From Arthrobacter sp. (GTDB taxonomy: Bacteria > Actinomycetota > Actinomycetes > Actinomycetales > Micrococcaceae), in contig JAODMA010000121.1 of NCBI GenBank assembly GCA_025464545.1, forward strand, positions 1-6,126: a DNA stretch of 6,126 nucleotides. The letters run 5' to 3'. This document shows positions 1-6,124 of this stretch, piece by piece (positions within the stretch are counted from its first letter, which is position 1; every line of letters starts with the position of its first letter). The notes beneath the pieces are model-generated. The model searched no databases. It was not told where the DNA came from and worked only from the letters and a program-made list of their open reading frames with translations. Both the position numbers and the translations under genes were made by a program.

Positions 1-2
1 CC

Positions 3-287
3 GAAGGCGCCAGCGCCATAGTCCACCGGAGCACGGACTTCGCTCCGGCCATGTCCGAGTCCCAAGGTGTCCACATCGCATCCCTCTCCGCCAACGGACT
101 CGTTGAACACGTTGTGGACGAACGCCCCGACGCCGCCCTTGAGGCGAAGGCGTTCTGCCAGCGCATGGGACAGGCCATCGAATACGAACTCGCCACCAGC
201 GATGAACTGAAGATCACGCGTTCACTTCCGCGAGGAGGGCCAGCCTGCGCGGTTCCCGGTCGTCAACAACTCCTGGATGTGCCATGA
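3..287 (+). pseudogene. 3' part of an unrecognised gene, probably frameshifted near base 220
   Basis: The frame beginning at base 3 is open from the window edge and looks coding (mostly G/C third positions, mixed composition) as far as about base 220, around the residues DELKITR. Beyond that, this frame turns low-complexity (Pro/Gly/Arg/Gln) and stops at 285-287. From about base 223 the coding-like signal moves to the +1 frame, with residues such as HFREEGQPARFPVVNNSW. That segment has a stop at 208-210 and no ATG, GTG or TTG before base 277, so it cannot be an independent gene of its own. One extra base, or two missing bases, near 215-222 would join the two parts. In the second frame there is no stop before the HhH-GPD gene, so the original end is unclear. 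I do not recognise the protein family. A sequencing error is as possible as a true pseudogene. Confidence 0.5.
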
Positions 288-305
288 CGCGGCTCGGAGC
301 AGGTG

Positions 306-310
306 GGAGG
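306..310 (+). promoter_or_regulatory. Shine-Dalgarno sequence fixing the HhH-GPD gene start
   Basis: GGAGG within AGGTGGGAGG lies 8 bases before the ATG at 319. The alternative ATG at 277 in the same frame has no comparable purine-rich site, so 319 is preferred. Confidence 0.7.
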
Positions 311-318
311 ATGGGCGC

Positions 319-903
319 ATGGAACTGCACATCACTGGCGACCCCGCCGCCGACCAACTGCTCAGCAATGACGCGTTCGCACTCCTAATCGGCATGCTGC
401 TTGACCAGCAGGTGACCATGGAGTCTGCGTTTGCCGGACCCGAAAAGATCCGGACGCGCATCGGGTCGATGTCCCCGGCCGCAATCGCAGCATATGACCC
501 GGCAGGCTTCGTTGAGATCTTCAAGGAGCGTCCGTCCATCCACCGCTTCCCTACCTCCATGGCCAGCCGCGTCCAGGACCTCGCCGAGACCGTGCAACGC
601 GATTGGAATGGGGACGCAGCTGCCATCTGGAACCAGGACGACCCTGACGGCCAGGAAGTGCTGCGCAGGTTGAAGGGGTTGCCCGGCTTTGGAGAGCAAA
701 AGGCGAAGATCTTCCTCGCACTGCTCGGCAAGCAGTCCGGACTCCAGGCACCTGGCTGGCGGGAGGCTGCTGACCCCTATGGCCAGGACAGTGCATTTCT
801 TTCGGTCGCCGACATCGTGGACCCCGATTCGCTAAGAAAAGTGCGCGCCACCAAGCAGGCTGCCAAGGCCGCCATCAAAGCCGCGAAGGCGTCCGAGCGC
901 TGA
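319..903 (+). CDS. HhH-GPD-type base excision DNA repair protein
   Basis: This is a cytosolic protein of 194 residues, similar in overall plan to short actinobacterial HhH-GPD family proteins. The family includes DNA glycosylases that remove damaged bases. The N-terminal helical part carries LLIGMLLDQQVTMESAF (about residues 22-38), which resembles the helical core preceding the hairpin. The helix-hairpin-helix DNA-binding motif is LKGLPGFGEQKAKIF (118-132). There is no C-terminal four-cysteine iron-sulfur cluster, unlike Nth. The Lys of bifunctional Nth-type enzymes aligns with Gln127, which argues against lyase activity. The usual VDTHV-type Asp motif is not obvious; Asp152 is only a candidate. 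The C-terminus is rich in Ala and Lys. The start at 319 is chosen for its Shine-Dalgarno site. The gene faces the ole operon convergently and is probably unrelated to it. Family assignment is firm; substrate is unknown. Confidence 0.85.
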   Translation: MELHITGDPAADQLLSNDAFALLIGMLLDQQVTMESAFAGPEKIRTRIGSMSPAAIAAYDPAGFVEIFKERPSIHRFPTSMASRVQDLAETVQRDWNGDAAAIWNQDDPDGQEVLRRLKGLPGFGEQKAKIFLALLGKQSGLQAPGWREAADPYGQDSAFLSVADIVDPDSLRKVRATKQAAKAAIKAAKASER

Positions 904-906
904 TAT

Positions 907-924
907 GAATGGCATGAGCCATTC
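907..924 (+). terminator. Candidate terminator hairpin after the HhH-GPD gene
   Basis: GAATGGC and GCCATTC form a perfect 7-bp stem around the loop ATGA, starting 4 bases after the stop codon. Only a short GTTTCC follows, with no real U-tract, so factor-independent termination is uncertain. Confidence 0.4.
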
Positions 925-989
925 GTTTCCGGTCGGTTCGCCGATCTGTTGCGCGGACCCGGGGAATAAACCTCGGACGGTGCACCCCC

Positions 990-1043
990 GCTAAGACTCC
1001 CGCCCTCGTGGCCGACCAGATCGATCTCCACGAATCCGGGAGT
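990..1043 (-). mobile_element. Remnant resembling an integrase-core (DDE) transposase
   Basis: Read on the minus strand from base 1043, the codons give TPGFVEIDLVGHEGG, followed by SLSG. From memory, actinobacterial transposases with an integrase (rve) core carry a nearly identical segment, GFVEIDLVGHEGG, around the first catalytic Asp. Here the Asp codon is at 1022-1020. The reading frame stays open on both sides, but the flanking residues do not look like the rest of such an enzyme and no start signal is seen. I therefore read it as a fragment of about 50 bases, not a gene. The exact IS family cannot be named from this much. The same bases form a palindrome (995-1044), so a chance or structural origin remains possible. 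Confidence 0.45.
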
Positions 1044-1044
1044 C
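995..1044. repeat. Interrupted palindrome (large hairpin)
   Basis: The outer arms GACTCCCG (995-1002) and CGGGAGTC (1037-1044) pair over 8 bp. After a symmetrical 3-base internal loop, TCGTGG (1006-1011) and CCACGA (1028-1033) pair over 6 bp, enclosing a 16-base loop that contains GATCGATC. It lies between two convergent genes, so a bidirectional terminator role is conceivable. No T-run follows on either strand. Confidence 0.6.
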
Positions 1045-1075
1045 ACTGCAAAACAAGGGGAGCTCACCATTGGTT

Positions 1076-1097
1076 GCCGAAGTCCCGAACTTCCGGC
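1076..1097 (-). terminator. Candidate terminator hairpin after oleD
   Basis: GCCGAAGT (1076-1083) pairs with ACTTC-C-GGC (1089-1097): 8 bp with one bulged C and a 5-base loop. It begins 43 bases downstream of the oleD stop codon in the direction of transcription. There is no U-tract, so it may only stabilise the transcript end. Confidence 0.3.
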
Positions 1098-1140
1098 CAT
1101 AGGCGTCGAACCCGGTTCGTTGTAGTGAGCCTTCATCCGG

Positions 1141-2112
1141 TTATGGTCGTTTATAGTGCTCGGCCAGCTCCGCCAGTCCGTCGTCAAGCGAAACAGCGGG
1201 CGTCCAGTCGAGGAGTTCCCGGGTCTCGCGCTGGTCGTACCAGTGGGCGGTGGAGAGCTGTTCAGCAAGGAATCTGGTCATCGGGGGCTCCTCTTTCCGC
1301 CCGGCCCAGGTCCAGAGCTTCTCCACCACCGCTCCGGCCGCCCGTGCCACCCCGCCCGGCACAGTCCACGATGGCGCGGGGACGCCCCCCGCAGCGCAGA
1401 TCCCCGCCAGCAGTTCGCCGACTGGGCGGGGTTCGCCATTGCTTACCACCAGGGCCCTGCCATGGACGTGGTCCATGCGGAACAGCGCGGCAACAATGGC
1501 TGCGGCGGCGTTGTCCACATAGGTGGTGTCAATCAGTGCCGCACCGGCGTCGAGTAGCGGCAGGCGGCCAGTGCCGGCGCGTGCCAGGACCCGTTCCACC
1601 AGTTGGGTGTCTCCGGGGCCCCAGACGATGTGGGGGCGCACTACGGCGACCCGGAACTCTGAAGCGTCAGCCGCCAGGGCCAGCAACTCCGCCTCGGCCT
1701 TGGTGCGGGAGTAGTCGCCGTGCGCATGGTCCGGGTCAGCGGGCTCCGCGCCCAGGCCCGCGATGGCGGCACCGGAGTTGGCCACGGACGGGGAGGAGAC
1801 GAACACCACGTCCCGTACGCCGGCTGCACGGGCCAAGTGCAGCAGACGGCGGGTCCCTTCGACGTTCACCTCGTCGAACTCCGCGGCACGGCCTGTGAAG
1901 GAAACTTTCGCGGCCAGGTGGATGATTCCTTCCGCGCCCTGCACTGCCTCCCGAAGCACGGCAATGTCCGTGAGGGACCCGCGGAAGTCAATGGCGCCGT
2001 CGACTCCTGATGGACGTCGCTGGAACGTCGCCACGTCATGCCCCTGACGCACCAGCAGCCGGGCTACTTCGCCCCCGAGCAGCCCGCTCGCGCCGGTAAC
2101 GAGGACCCTCAC
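1141..2112 (-). CDS. oleD: OleD, NADPH-dependent 2-alkyl-3-ketoalkanoate reductase
   Basis: OleD reduces the 2-alkyl-3-keto acid made by OleA to the 2-alkyl-3-hydroxy acid, the second step of head-to-head olefin synthesis. The 323-residue protein is an extended short-chain dehydrogenase of the NAD-dependent epimerase/dehydratase type. The Rossmann dinucleotide loop is GASGLLG (residues 7-13). Two arginines (32-33) after the second strand fit NADP(H) preference. The catalytic pair is Tyr134 and Lys138 (YSRTK), with the active-site Ser in VSSPS (116-117). The start is GTG at 2112, which shares the 4 bases GTGA with the oleBC stop, preceded by GGGAGAG at 2121-2115. This arrangement indicates translational coupling. 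It is the last gene of the operon. The specific name depends on the ole context; by sequence alone it could be called a 3-beta-HSD-like reductase. Confidence 0.9.
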   Translation of the reverse strand: MRVLVTGASGLLGGEVARLLVRQGHDVATFQRRPSGVDGAIDFRGSLTDIAVLREAVQGAEGIIHLAAKVSFTGRAAEFDEVNVEGTRRLLHLARAAGVRDVVFVSSPSVANSGAAIAGLGAEPADPDHAHGDYSRTKAEAELLALAADASEFRVAVVRPHIVWGPGDTQLVERVLARAGTGRLPLLDAGAALIDTTYVDNAAAAIVAALFRMDHVHGRALVVSNGEPRPVGELLAGICAAGGVPAPSWTVPGGVARAAGAVVEKLWTWAGRKEEPPMTRFLAEQLSTAHWYDQRETRELLDWTPAVSLDDGLAELAEHYKRP

Positions 2113-4805
2113 GGCTCTCCCGGACGGCCGCCGGCCAGCACGCGTGAAGCCCAGTGGGACAGACGGGTCCTGTCGATCTTGGCGTTGTGCCGGATGTCGG
2201 TGGGCTGTGCGGGGACCACGAGCACAGCGGAGACTTTGACGCCAGCTTCAAGGGCTGCCCCGCGGACAAGCCCTGCAAGCTGCGGTGCAGCAGGGCCGGC
2301 TTTGCGGGCAGGAAGTGTGGTCTCGACGACGGCGACGACGGCCTTCGTCCCTGCCGGTCCGACCCCAGTGATGGCGGCCAGCCGGACGCAGTCCAGGCGT
2401 TCGATGGCCTGTTCGGCACCCACGGGCGTCACCACGGCACCGGGCGCCGTCACGACGTGGGCGAGCCGTCCCTCCACCCAGAGCCGGCCGGCGGCATCGA
2501 AGTGCCCCACGTCGCCGGTGCGGTGCCATCCCGGCACACTGGCGCTTTCCCGCTGGATCAGCCAGAGCCTGTCGTAAGCTTCCTTGACGTGCGGGGCGCT
2601 GACCAGGATCTCCCCAGTTACGCCCACCTCGGTCACGGGATGGGAGCCGGGTGCGGTACCATCTGCCGCCAGCGGGATGATGGCCACGCGGGCGCCATGC
2701 ACTGGCCTCCCCACGCACACGCCATTGCCTGCTCCCGCCATGGTGCCGGCAGCAGCTTCGGCATCGGCGGCCTGGATTTGTTCGAGGCTGATGTCGGTGA
2801 CCGGCAGCGCCTCAGTCATCCCGTACGGAGTATGCAGCGAGGCGCGAGGCAGTAGCCGCTGCACCTCGGTCAGGAGCGGTTCCGGGACGGGCGCACCGGC
2901 AGACAGAAGCAACTCGACACCTTCCAGTGCTTTATGCCCTGCCGCACTCACGCCATCCCGGGTGGCGATGACGTTGCGCAACGCCGCCGGCGAGGCGAAG
3001 ACCACCGTAGCGTCGATGGCCGCGACGGCGTCAGCCAGTGCGCGGGCCGTCAACGTGCGGGGCGCAGTGACGTCCATGACCGGCGTTACCGAAACCGCTC
3101 CGAGCGCGGGACCCAGCAGGGCGAATGGAGCGAAGCCCGCCACCAGTCGGGCGCCGGAACGGATGCCGAACGTTTCGGCCACAGTGTCCCGCATCGCGGC
3201 GAGTTGCCGGTGCGTGTAGAGCACGCCTTTTGCGGGGCCGGTTGAGCCTGAGGTGAAGAGGACGGCCGCTGGGGCAGCCGGGTCCACAGTGCCGGTTGGC
3301 AACTCCGAACCACGTCCGGCACCGGGCCGAGCCAGGGCTGCGAGAGAGGTTTCAACGTTCAAAAGTCGACGGCGGGCCGGCGGGAGGTCCTGCACGCTGA
3401 TCCGCCGCCCCGGCCAGCCGAGCACGGAGGCAGCCGCCAGTGCTTTATCGATTCCGATGAGGAAATCTGGAGTGGCGGCCTTCACAGCGCGGCTCAATCC
3501 CTTGGTTCCCAGTCCGGCGTCGGCCACCACCACCACCGCGCCCAACCGCAGGCAAGCGTAAAGGGCTATAGTCAGGTCCACTCCGGGCGGAACCATCAGG
3601 CTCACCCGGCTGCCGCTCCCCACTCCGGCTTCGCGCAGTCCCGCAGAGAGGTCCAAAATCTTCCGGTCCAGCTGTTGCCAGCTGAGCGAGCGGGCCGCCA
3701 TGCCGTCCGCCGCCATTTCCGCGACGGCGGTACCTCTTCCCTCCGGCCCAGCCGCCTGCTCACTGAGCAGCTCCCACAGGGGCCGGAACGGAACCGGATC
3801 CGGCTCGGCCGGATCCTCTGGCAGATGGCCACCTGCTGTTGTGGCTTCCTCTTCCGGACAGTTGCTTCCGTCGACACCCTCCTGCATGGCAAGCCAGTCG
3901 AAAATCGGCGCGGCAATGTTCCGGTCCTCCGCCACGAGGTGTCCTGCGCCTTCAAAGCGGTGCACCTTCGCGTGCGGAAGCCGGCTGATGAGATCCTTGA
4001 GGTAGCGGTCCGAAAAGATGGGGTCCCGTGGGCCCCAAAGCATCAGGGCCGGGACCTTCAAATCCCGTAGCCCCTCCGCCACACCCCGGAGTGCCGGAAA
4101 ACTGGGATGGGAGGCGTCCACTGGAATATCGGCCACAAAATTCCCCACGCCGGCCCGGCGGGAGCCGCCGCGGTACGGGGCCATGTAAGCCATTTTGATT
4201 TCGGCAGGCAGCGGCGGGCTGGCCAGCGAATGTGTCACCCGCAGGAAAACGTCCGACGTCGTCGTTCCCCACTTGTGCACGACCGGCTGCAAGGCAAGCC
4301 GCAAAGCCGGCGGGATTCCCGAATCGGGGGGCTGGTGAACAGCCGTGTTAGTCAAAACCACCCCGGTGACGTGCTGCGGGTGCGCCAAGGCCCAGCCCAG
4401 GCTGATCGCGCCGCCCCAGTCATGGCCGACCGTGACGACCGGCCCCTGCAGGCCCAGTGCTTCGGTAAGGTCGCCCAGGTCGTTAATCCGGTCCGCCAGG
4501 CGCCGGAATGTGCCGGTGCGCTCCGAATAGCCCATGTCCAGTTGGTCCACCGCCACAACGCGCCACGGATGTGCCGGATCGGATCCAGCTGCCAGCAGTG
4601 TCCGCCACAGATATGACCAGGTTGGGTTTCCATGCACGCACAGCAGGGTACCGGCCGGCACCAGGCCGCGGCGGGAGAGCTCGGCACCGTTGTCCAACAG
4701 GTGCCAGCGGCGCACTGTGCCTGGCGCATCGGCGGCCGACGTGGACGCCACATCAGTTTCGCGTGACCACACGGGGTCGATACCGGGCCAGTCGGCGGTT
4801 ACCAA
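2109..4805 (-). CDS. oleBC: OleBC fusion: beta-lactone decarboxylase and beta-lactone synthetase
   Basis: A fused enzyme of 898 residues catalysing the last two steps. The N-terminal OleB domain (about 1-308) is an alpha/beta-hydrolase of the haloalkane-dehalogenase type: HGNPTWSYLWR (58-68), nucleophile Asp129 in GHDWGG, probable acid Asp261 in WGPRDP, and His289 in GAGHL. It decarboxylates the cis-beta-lactone to the olefin. An acidic, Pro/Gly/Glu-rich linker (about 309-338) follows. The C-terminal OleC domain (about 340-895) belongs to the acyl-CoA-synthetase/AMP-binding superfamily: phosphate loop FTSGSTGPAKG (517-527), YGMTE (661-665), HRTGD with Asp765, and the C-terminal catalytic Lys876 in RHNAKIDR. 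It forms the beta-lactone from the 3-hydroxy acid using ATP. The chosen TTG start overlaps the oleA stop by 7 bases; only a weak GGAAA precedes it. The frame is open further upstream, but that part lies inside oleA and is not protein-like. GTG at 4772 is a less likely start, with no ribosome site. Fused OleBC is known from actinobacteria. Confidence 0.93.
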   Translation of the reverse strand: MVTADWPGIDPVWSRETDVASTSAADAPGTVRRWHLLDNGAELSRRGLVPAGTLLCVHGNPTWSYLWRTLLAAGSDPAHPWRVVAVDQLDMGYSERTGTFRRLADRINDLGDLTEALGLQGPVVTVGHDWGGAISLGWALAHPQHVTGVVLTNTAVHQPPDSGIPPALRLALQPVVHKWGTTTSDVFLRVTHSLASPPLPAEIKMAYMAPYRGGSRRAGVGNFVADIPVDASHPSFPALRGVAEGLRDLKVPALMLWGPRDPIFSDRYLKDLISRLPHAKVHRFEGAGHLVAEDRNIAAPIFDWLAMQEGVDGSNCPEEEATTAGGHLPEDPAEPDPVPFRPLWELLSEQAAGPEGRGTAVAEMAADGMAARSLSWQQLDRKILDLSAGLREAGVGSGSRVSLMVPPGVDLTIALYACLRLGAVVVVADAGLGTKGLSRAVKAATPDFLIGIDKALAAASVLGWPGRRISVQDLPPARRRLLNVETSLAALARPGAGRGSELPTGTVDPAAPAAVLFTSGSTGPAKGVLYTHRQLAAMRDTVAETFGIRSGARLVAGFAPFALLGPALGAVSVTPVMDVTAPRTLTARALADAVAAIDATVVFASPAALRNVIATRDGVSAAGHKALEGVELLLSAGAPVPEPLLTEVQRLLPRASLHTPYGMTEALPVTDISLEQIQAADAEAAAGTMAGAGNGVCVGRPVHGARVAIIPLAADGTAPGSHPVTEVGVTGEILVSAPHVKEAYDRLWLIQRESASVPGWHRTGDVGHFDAAGRLWVEGRLAHVVTAPGAVVTPVGAEQAIERLDCVRLAAITGVGPAGTKAVVAVVETTLPARKAGPAAPQLAGLVRGAALEAGVKVSAVLVVPAQPTDIRHNAKIDRTRLSHWASRVLAGGRPGEP

Positions 4806-5821
4806 ACGATTTCCATCATGGCGGTGTTCAGCCCGGAACCGACCCCCATGCACAGCACGCGGTCCCCGGTTTCGAGGGATTGCGCTTCGGCAGCGAGGGT
4901 CATTGGGAGGGATGCAGGGCCTACATTGCCCCAGTGAGGGAACGTGATCGGCACCTTGGCCGGGTCCAGGCCGATGGCTGCGATGATGGCCTGCGTATAG
5001 GCATTGCTCACCTGGTGCGTGACGTAGCGGTCCATCGAGGTCCAGTCCCACTCCGGATGGGCCTCGTGCCAGGCATCGACCACGAGCTGGAGGCCGCCGT
5101 CGAGCAGGCCACTGGTGTCGGTGGACATCCCGTCAATGCCTCCTACACATAATTCATGGTGTTCGGTGCCGGCGCGCATCACGCCGCCGACTATCCGGTG
5201 GGCGCCGGGGTGCTGGTCCGCGGGGCCCAGGACGGCTGCAGCGGCTCCGGAGCCCAGGGTAAGCGTGGCGAACTCCCGGTTAAAGTCCTCGCGGGTCGTT
5301 TCGGGCCGCTGCAGCCGGGCCAACGTGGCCTCTTGCGTGGCCTGGGCATCCTCAGCGTTGACGATCACCGCGTACTTGATCTGGCCTGAGTCAATCATGC
5401 TGGCAGCCAGGGTCAAACCGTTCACGAATCCGAGGCAGGCATTGGCCAGGTCGAAGTTCATGGCCGACGACGGCAGGCCCAGTTTGTGGTGGATCTTCAC
5501 CGCGACGGACGGTTCTAGGTTGCGCCGCGTAACCGACGTGTTGATCAGCAGGCCAATCTCGGACGCTTCGACGCCGGCCTCGGCCAGGGCCTTCGCGCCA
5601 GCGTCGACGGCAGCATCATCGAACGATGTCCCTGCGGCCCACCAGCGGCGGTGCGTGATGCCCGCTACGCGCTCAAGCAGCCGCGGCGGGACCTTCAGCC
5701 GCTGCAGGGTCGAAGCCAACCTGCGGTCGAAATCCATGGAACTCACGATCCTCGGAGCCTCGACACTGCTCACCGAGAGCAATGCAGTGTTGTTATGCCG
5801 GAAGGTTGCATTCCCTGCCAA
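4799..5821 (-). CDS. oleA: OleA, thiolase-fold acyl-CoA condensing enzyme
   Basis: OleA joins two long-chain acyl-CoAs by non-decarboxylative Claisen condensation to a 2-alkyl-3-ketoalkanoic acid, the committed step of olefin synthesis. The 340-residue protein has the thiolase/KAS III fold. The nucleophile is Cys129 in LANACLGF, with His269 in VTHQ, Asn299 in WGNVGP and Glu103 in NLEPS. These have almost the same spacing as Cys143, His285, Asn315 and Glu117 of the characterised Xanthomonas campestris OleA. The C-terminal Gly-rich strand is GVGSG (326-330). The Glu distinguishes OleA from ordinary FabH, whose sequence is otherwise similar. The start is TTG at 5821: an in-frame TAA abuts it directly, so no earlier start is possible, and AGGGG lies 6 bases upstream. 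The next in-frame ATG is at Met29, which would remove conserved N-terminal sequence. First gene of the operon. Confidence 0.95.
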   Translation of the reverse strand: MAGNATFRHNNTALLSVSSVEAPRIVSSMDFDRRLASTLQRLKVPPRLLERVAGITHRRWWAAGTSFDDAAVDAGAKALAEAGVEASEIGLLINTSVTRRNLEPSVAVKIHHKLGLPSSAMNFDLANACLGFVNGLTLAASMIDSGQIKYAVIVNAEDAQATQEATLARLQRPETTREDFNREFATLTLGSGAAAAVLGPADQHPGAHRIVGGVMRAGTEHHELCVGGIDGMSTDTSGLLDGGLQLVVDAWHEAHPEWDWTSMDRYVTHQVSNAYTQAIIAAIGLDPAKVPITFPHWGNVGPASLPMTLAAEAQSLETGDRVLCMGVGSGLNTAMMEIVW

Positions 5822-5827
5822 TTAAAG

Positions 5828-5832
5828 CCCCT
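5828..5832 (-). promoter_or_regulatory. Shine-Dalgarno sequence supporting the TTG start of oleA
   Basis: AGGGG on the minus strand, then the 6-base spacer CTTTAA, then TTG. The spacer contains the in-frame TAA, so the TTG is the first possible codon of oleA. Confidence 0.65.
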
Positions 5833-5924
5833 GTTCGTTTCCGTCCTGCATTCATGCGGTGACTGTACCCATAAAGCGCAAGCCCAAGAGCTTAACTATG
5901 CTGGTTGGGGGACCGGATCTGCAC

Positions 5925-5951
5925 ATTTTTCCCGCCCGTTGAACATGTCAA
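5925..5951 (-). promoter_or_regulatory. Candidate sigma-70-type promoter of the ole operon
   Basis: On the minus strand a perfect -35 hexamer TTGACA (5951-5946) is followed after 15 bases by AAAAAT (5930-5925), which matches the -10 consensus at 4 of 6 positions. A 17-base spacing would give the poorer AAATGT. This would leave a leader of about 95 bases before oleA. The -35 match is strong, but spacing and -10 are weak. Confidence 0.35.
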
Positions 5952-5952
5952 C
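5938..5952. promoter_or_regulatory. Dyad overlapping the -35 box, possible operator
   Basis: GTTGA and TCAAC form inverted 5-base arms around a 5-base centre (ACATG on the plus strand). The dyad covers the TTGACA hexamer. A site in this position could bind a repressor of the ole operon, but no regulator gene is present in the window and short dyads arise by chance. Confidence 0.25.
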
Positions 5953-6124
5953 GTGATTCAGAACCACTAAGTCGGTCTGAGCCAGGGCCACCCTGTAGGA
6001 GCGTGAACAGCCGACGCCTGAACAGCTTGCCGTGCTCTGTGGCCGCTTGGTTGTCCGGTATCTTCCAAGTGAACCGATCAGATATTCGAATACCAGGTGT
6101 GTCGTGGGCGTTGTTGTTGGTCCC
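5948..6124 (-). CDS. Possible 3' end of an unrecognised minus-strand gene
   Basis: From the window edge, one minus-strand frame is open for 58 codons to a TGA at 5950-5948, with residues such as TPGIRISDRFTWKIPDNQ. The composition is plausible for protein, but the codon use (ata, cta, aca, agg) is unlike the ole genes and would fit foreign DNA. A second minus-strand frame is also open, to a TAG at 5898-5896, so coding status is not established. The TGA lies within the candidate -35 box of the ole promoter. I recognise no family. Confidence 0.2.
   Translation of the reverse strand, partial: GTNNNAHDTPGIRISDRFTWKIPDNQAATEHGKLFRRRLFTLLQGGPGSDRLSGSESR

Larger units (their letters stand above)
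904..1140. other. Intergenic region between convergent genes
   Basis: No intact gene is seen here. The stretch contains a hairpin just after the HhH-GPD stop, a second hairpin after the oleD stop, a larger interrupted palindrome at 995-1044, a 13-base palindrome at 1107-1119 (CGAACC, C, GGTTCG), and a transposase-like peptide scrap on the minus strand. Both flanking genes read into it, so transcription termination in both directions is expected here. Confidence 0.6.

Noticed and set aside
277..318. Earlier ATG start (277) for the HhH-GPD protein
   Set aside because: The extra 14 residues have no ribosome site in front, while the ATG at 319 has GGAGG at good spacing. The extension more likely belongs to the frameshifted upstream gene.
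1100..1125. A tRNA-like T-loop (GGTTCG on plus, GGGTTCGAC on minus)
   Set aside because: No acceptor stem, anticodon arm or D-arm can be formed around it. The match is explained by a 13-base palindrome.
777..1268. A full minus-strand gene of about 160 codons around the transposase-like motif
   Set aside because: Only about 15-20 residues resemble a transposase. The rest overlaps the ends of two well-supported genes and has biased, shadow-like composition.
1008..1898. A long plus-strand open frame opposite oleD
   Set aside because: It is extremely rich in Arg, Pro, Gly and Ser, as expected from the antisense of a high-GC gene. oleD on the other strand has clear motifs, and no ribosome site supports the plus-strand frame.
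2109..4805. Alternative reading as a haloalkane dehalogenase fused to a fatty acyl-CoA ligase
   Set aside because: Both halves belong to those superfamilies, but the flanking OleA and OleD and the fusion itself identify OleB and OleC.
4806..5051. N-terminal extension of OleBC up to base 5051
   Set aside because: The frame is open, but it lies entirely within oleA. The residues are His/Arg/Pro-rich and unlike the start of an alpha/beta-hydrolase.
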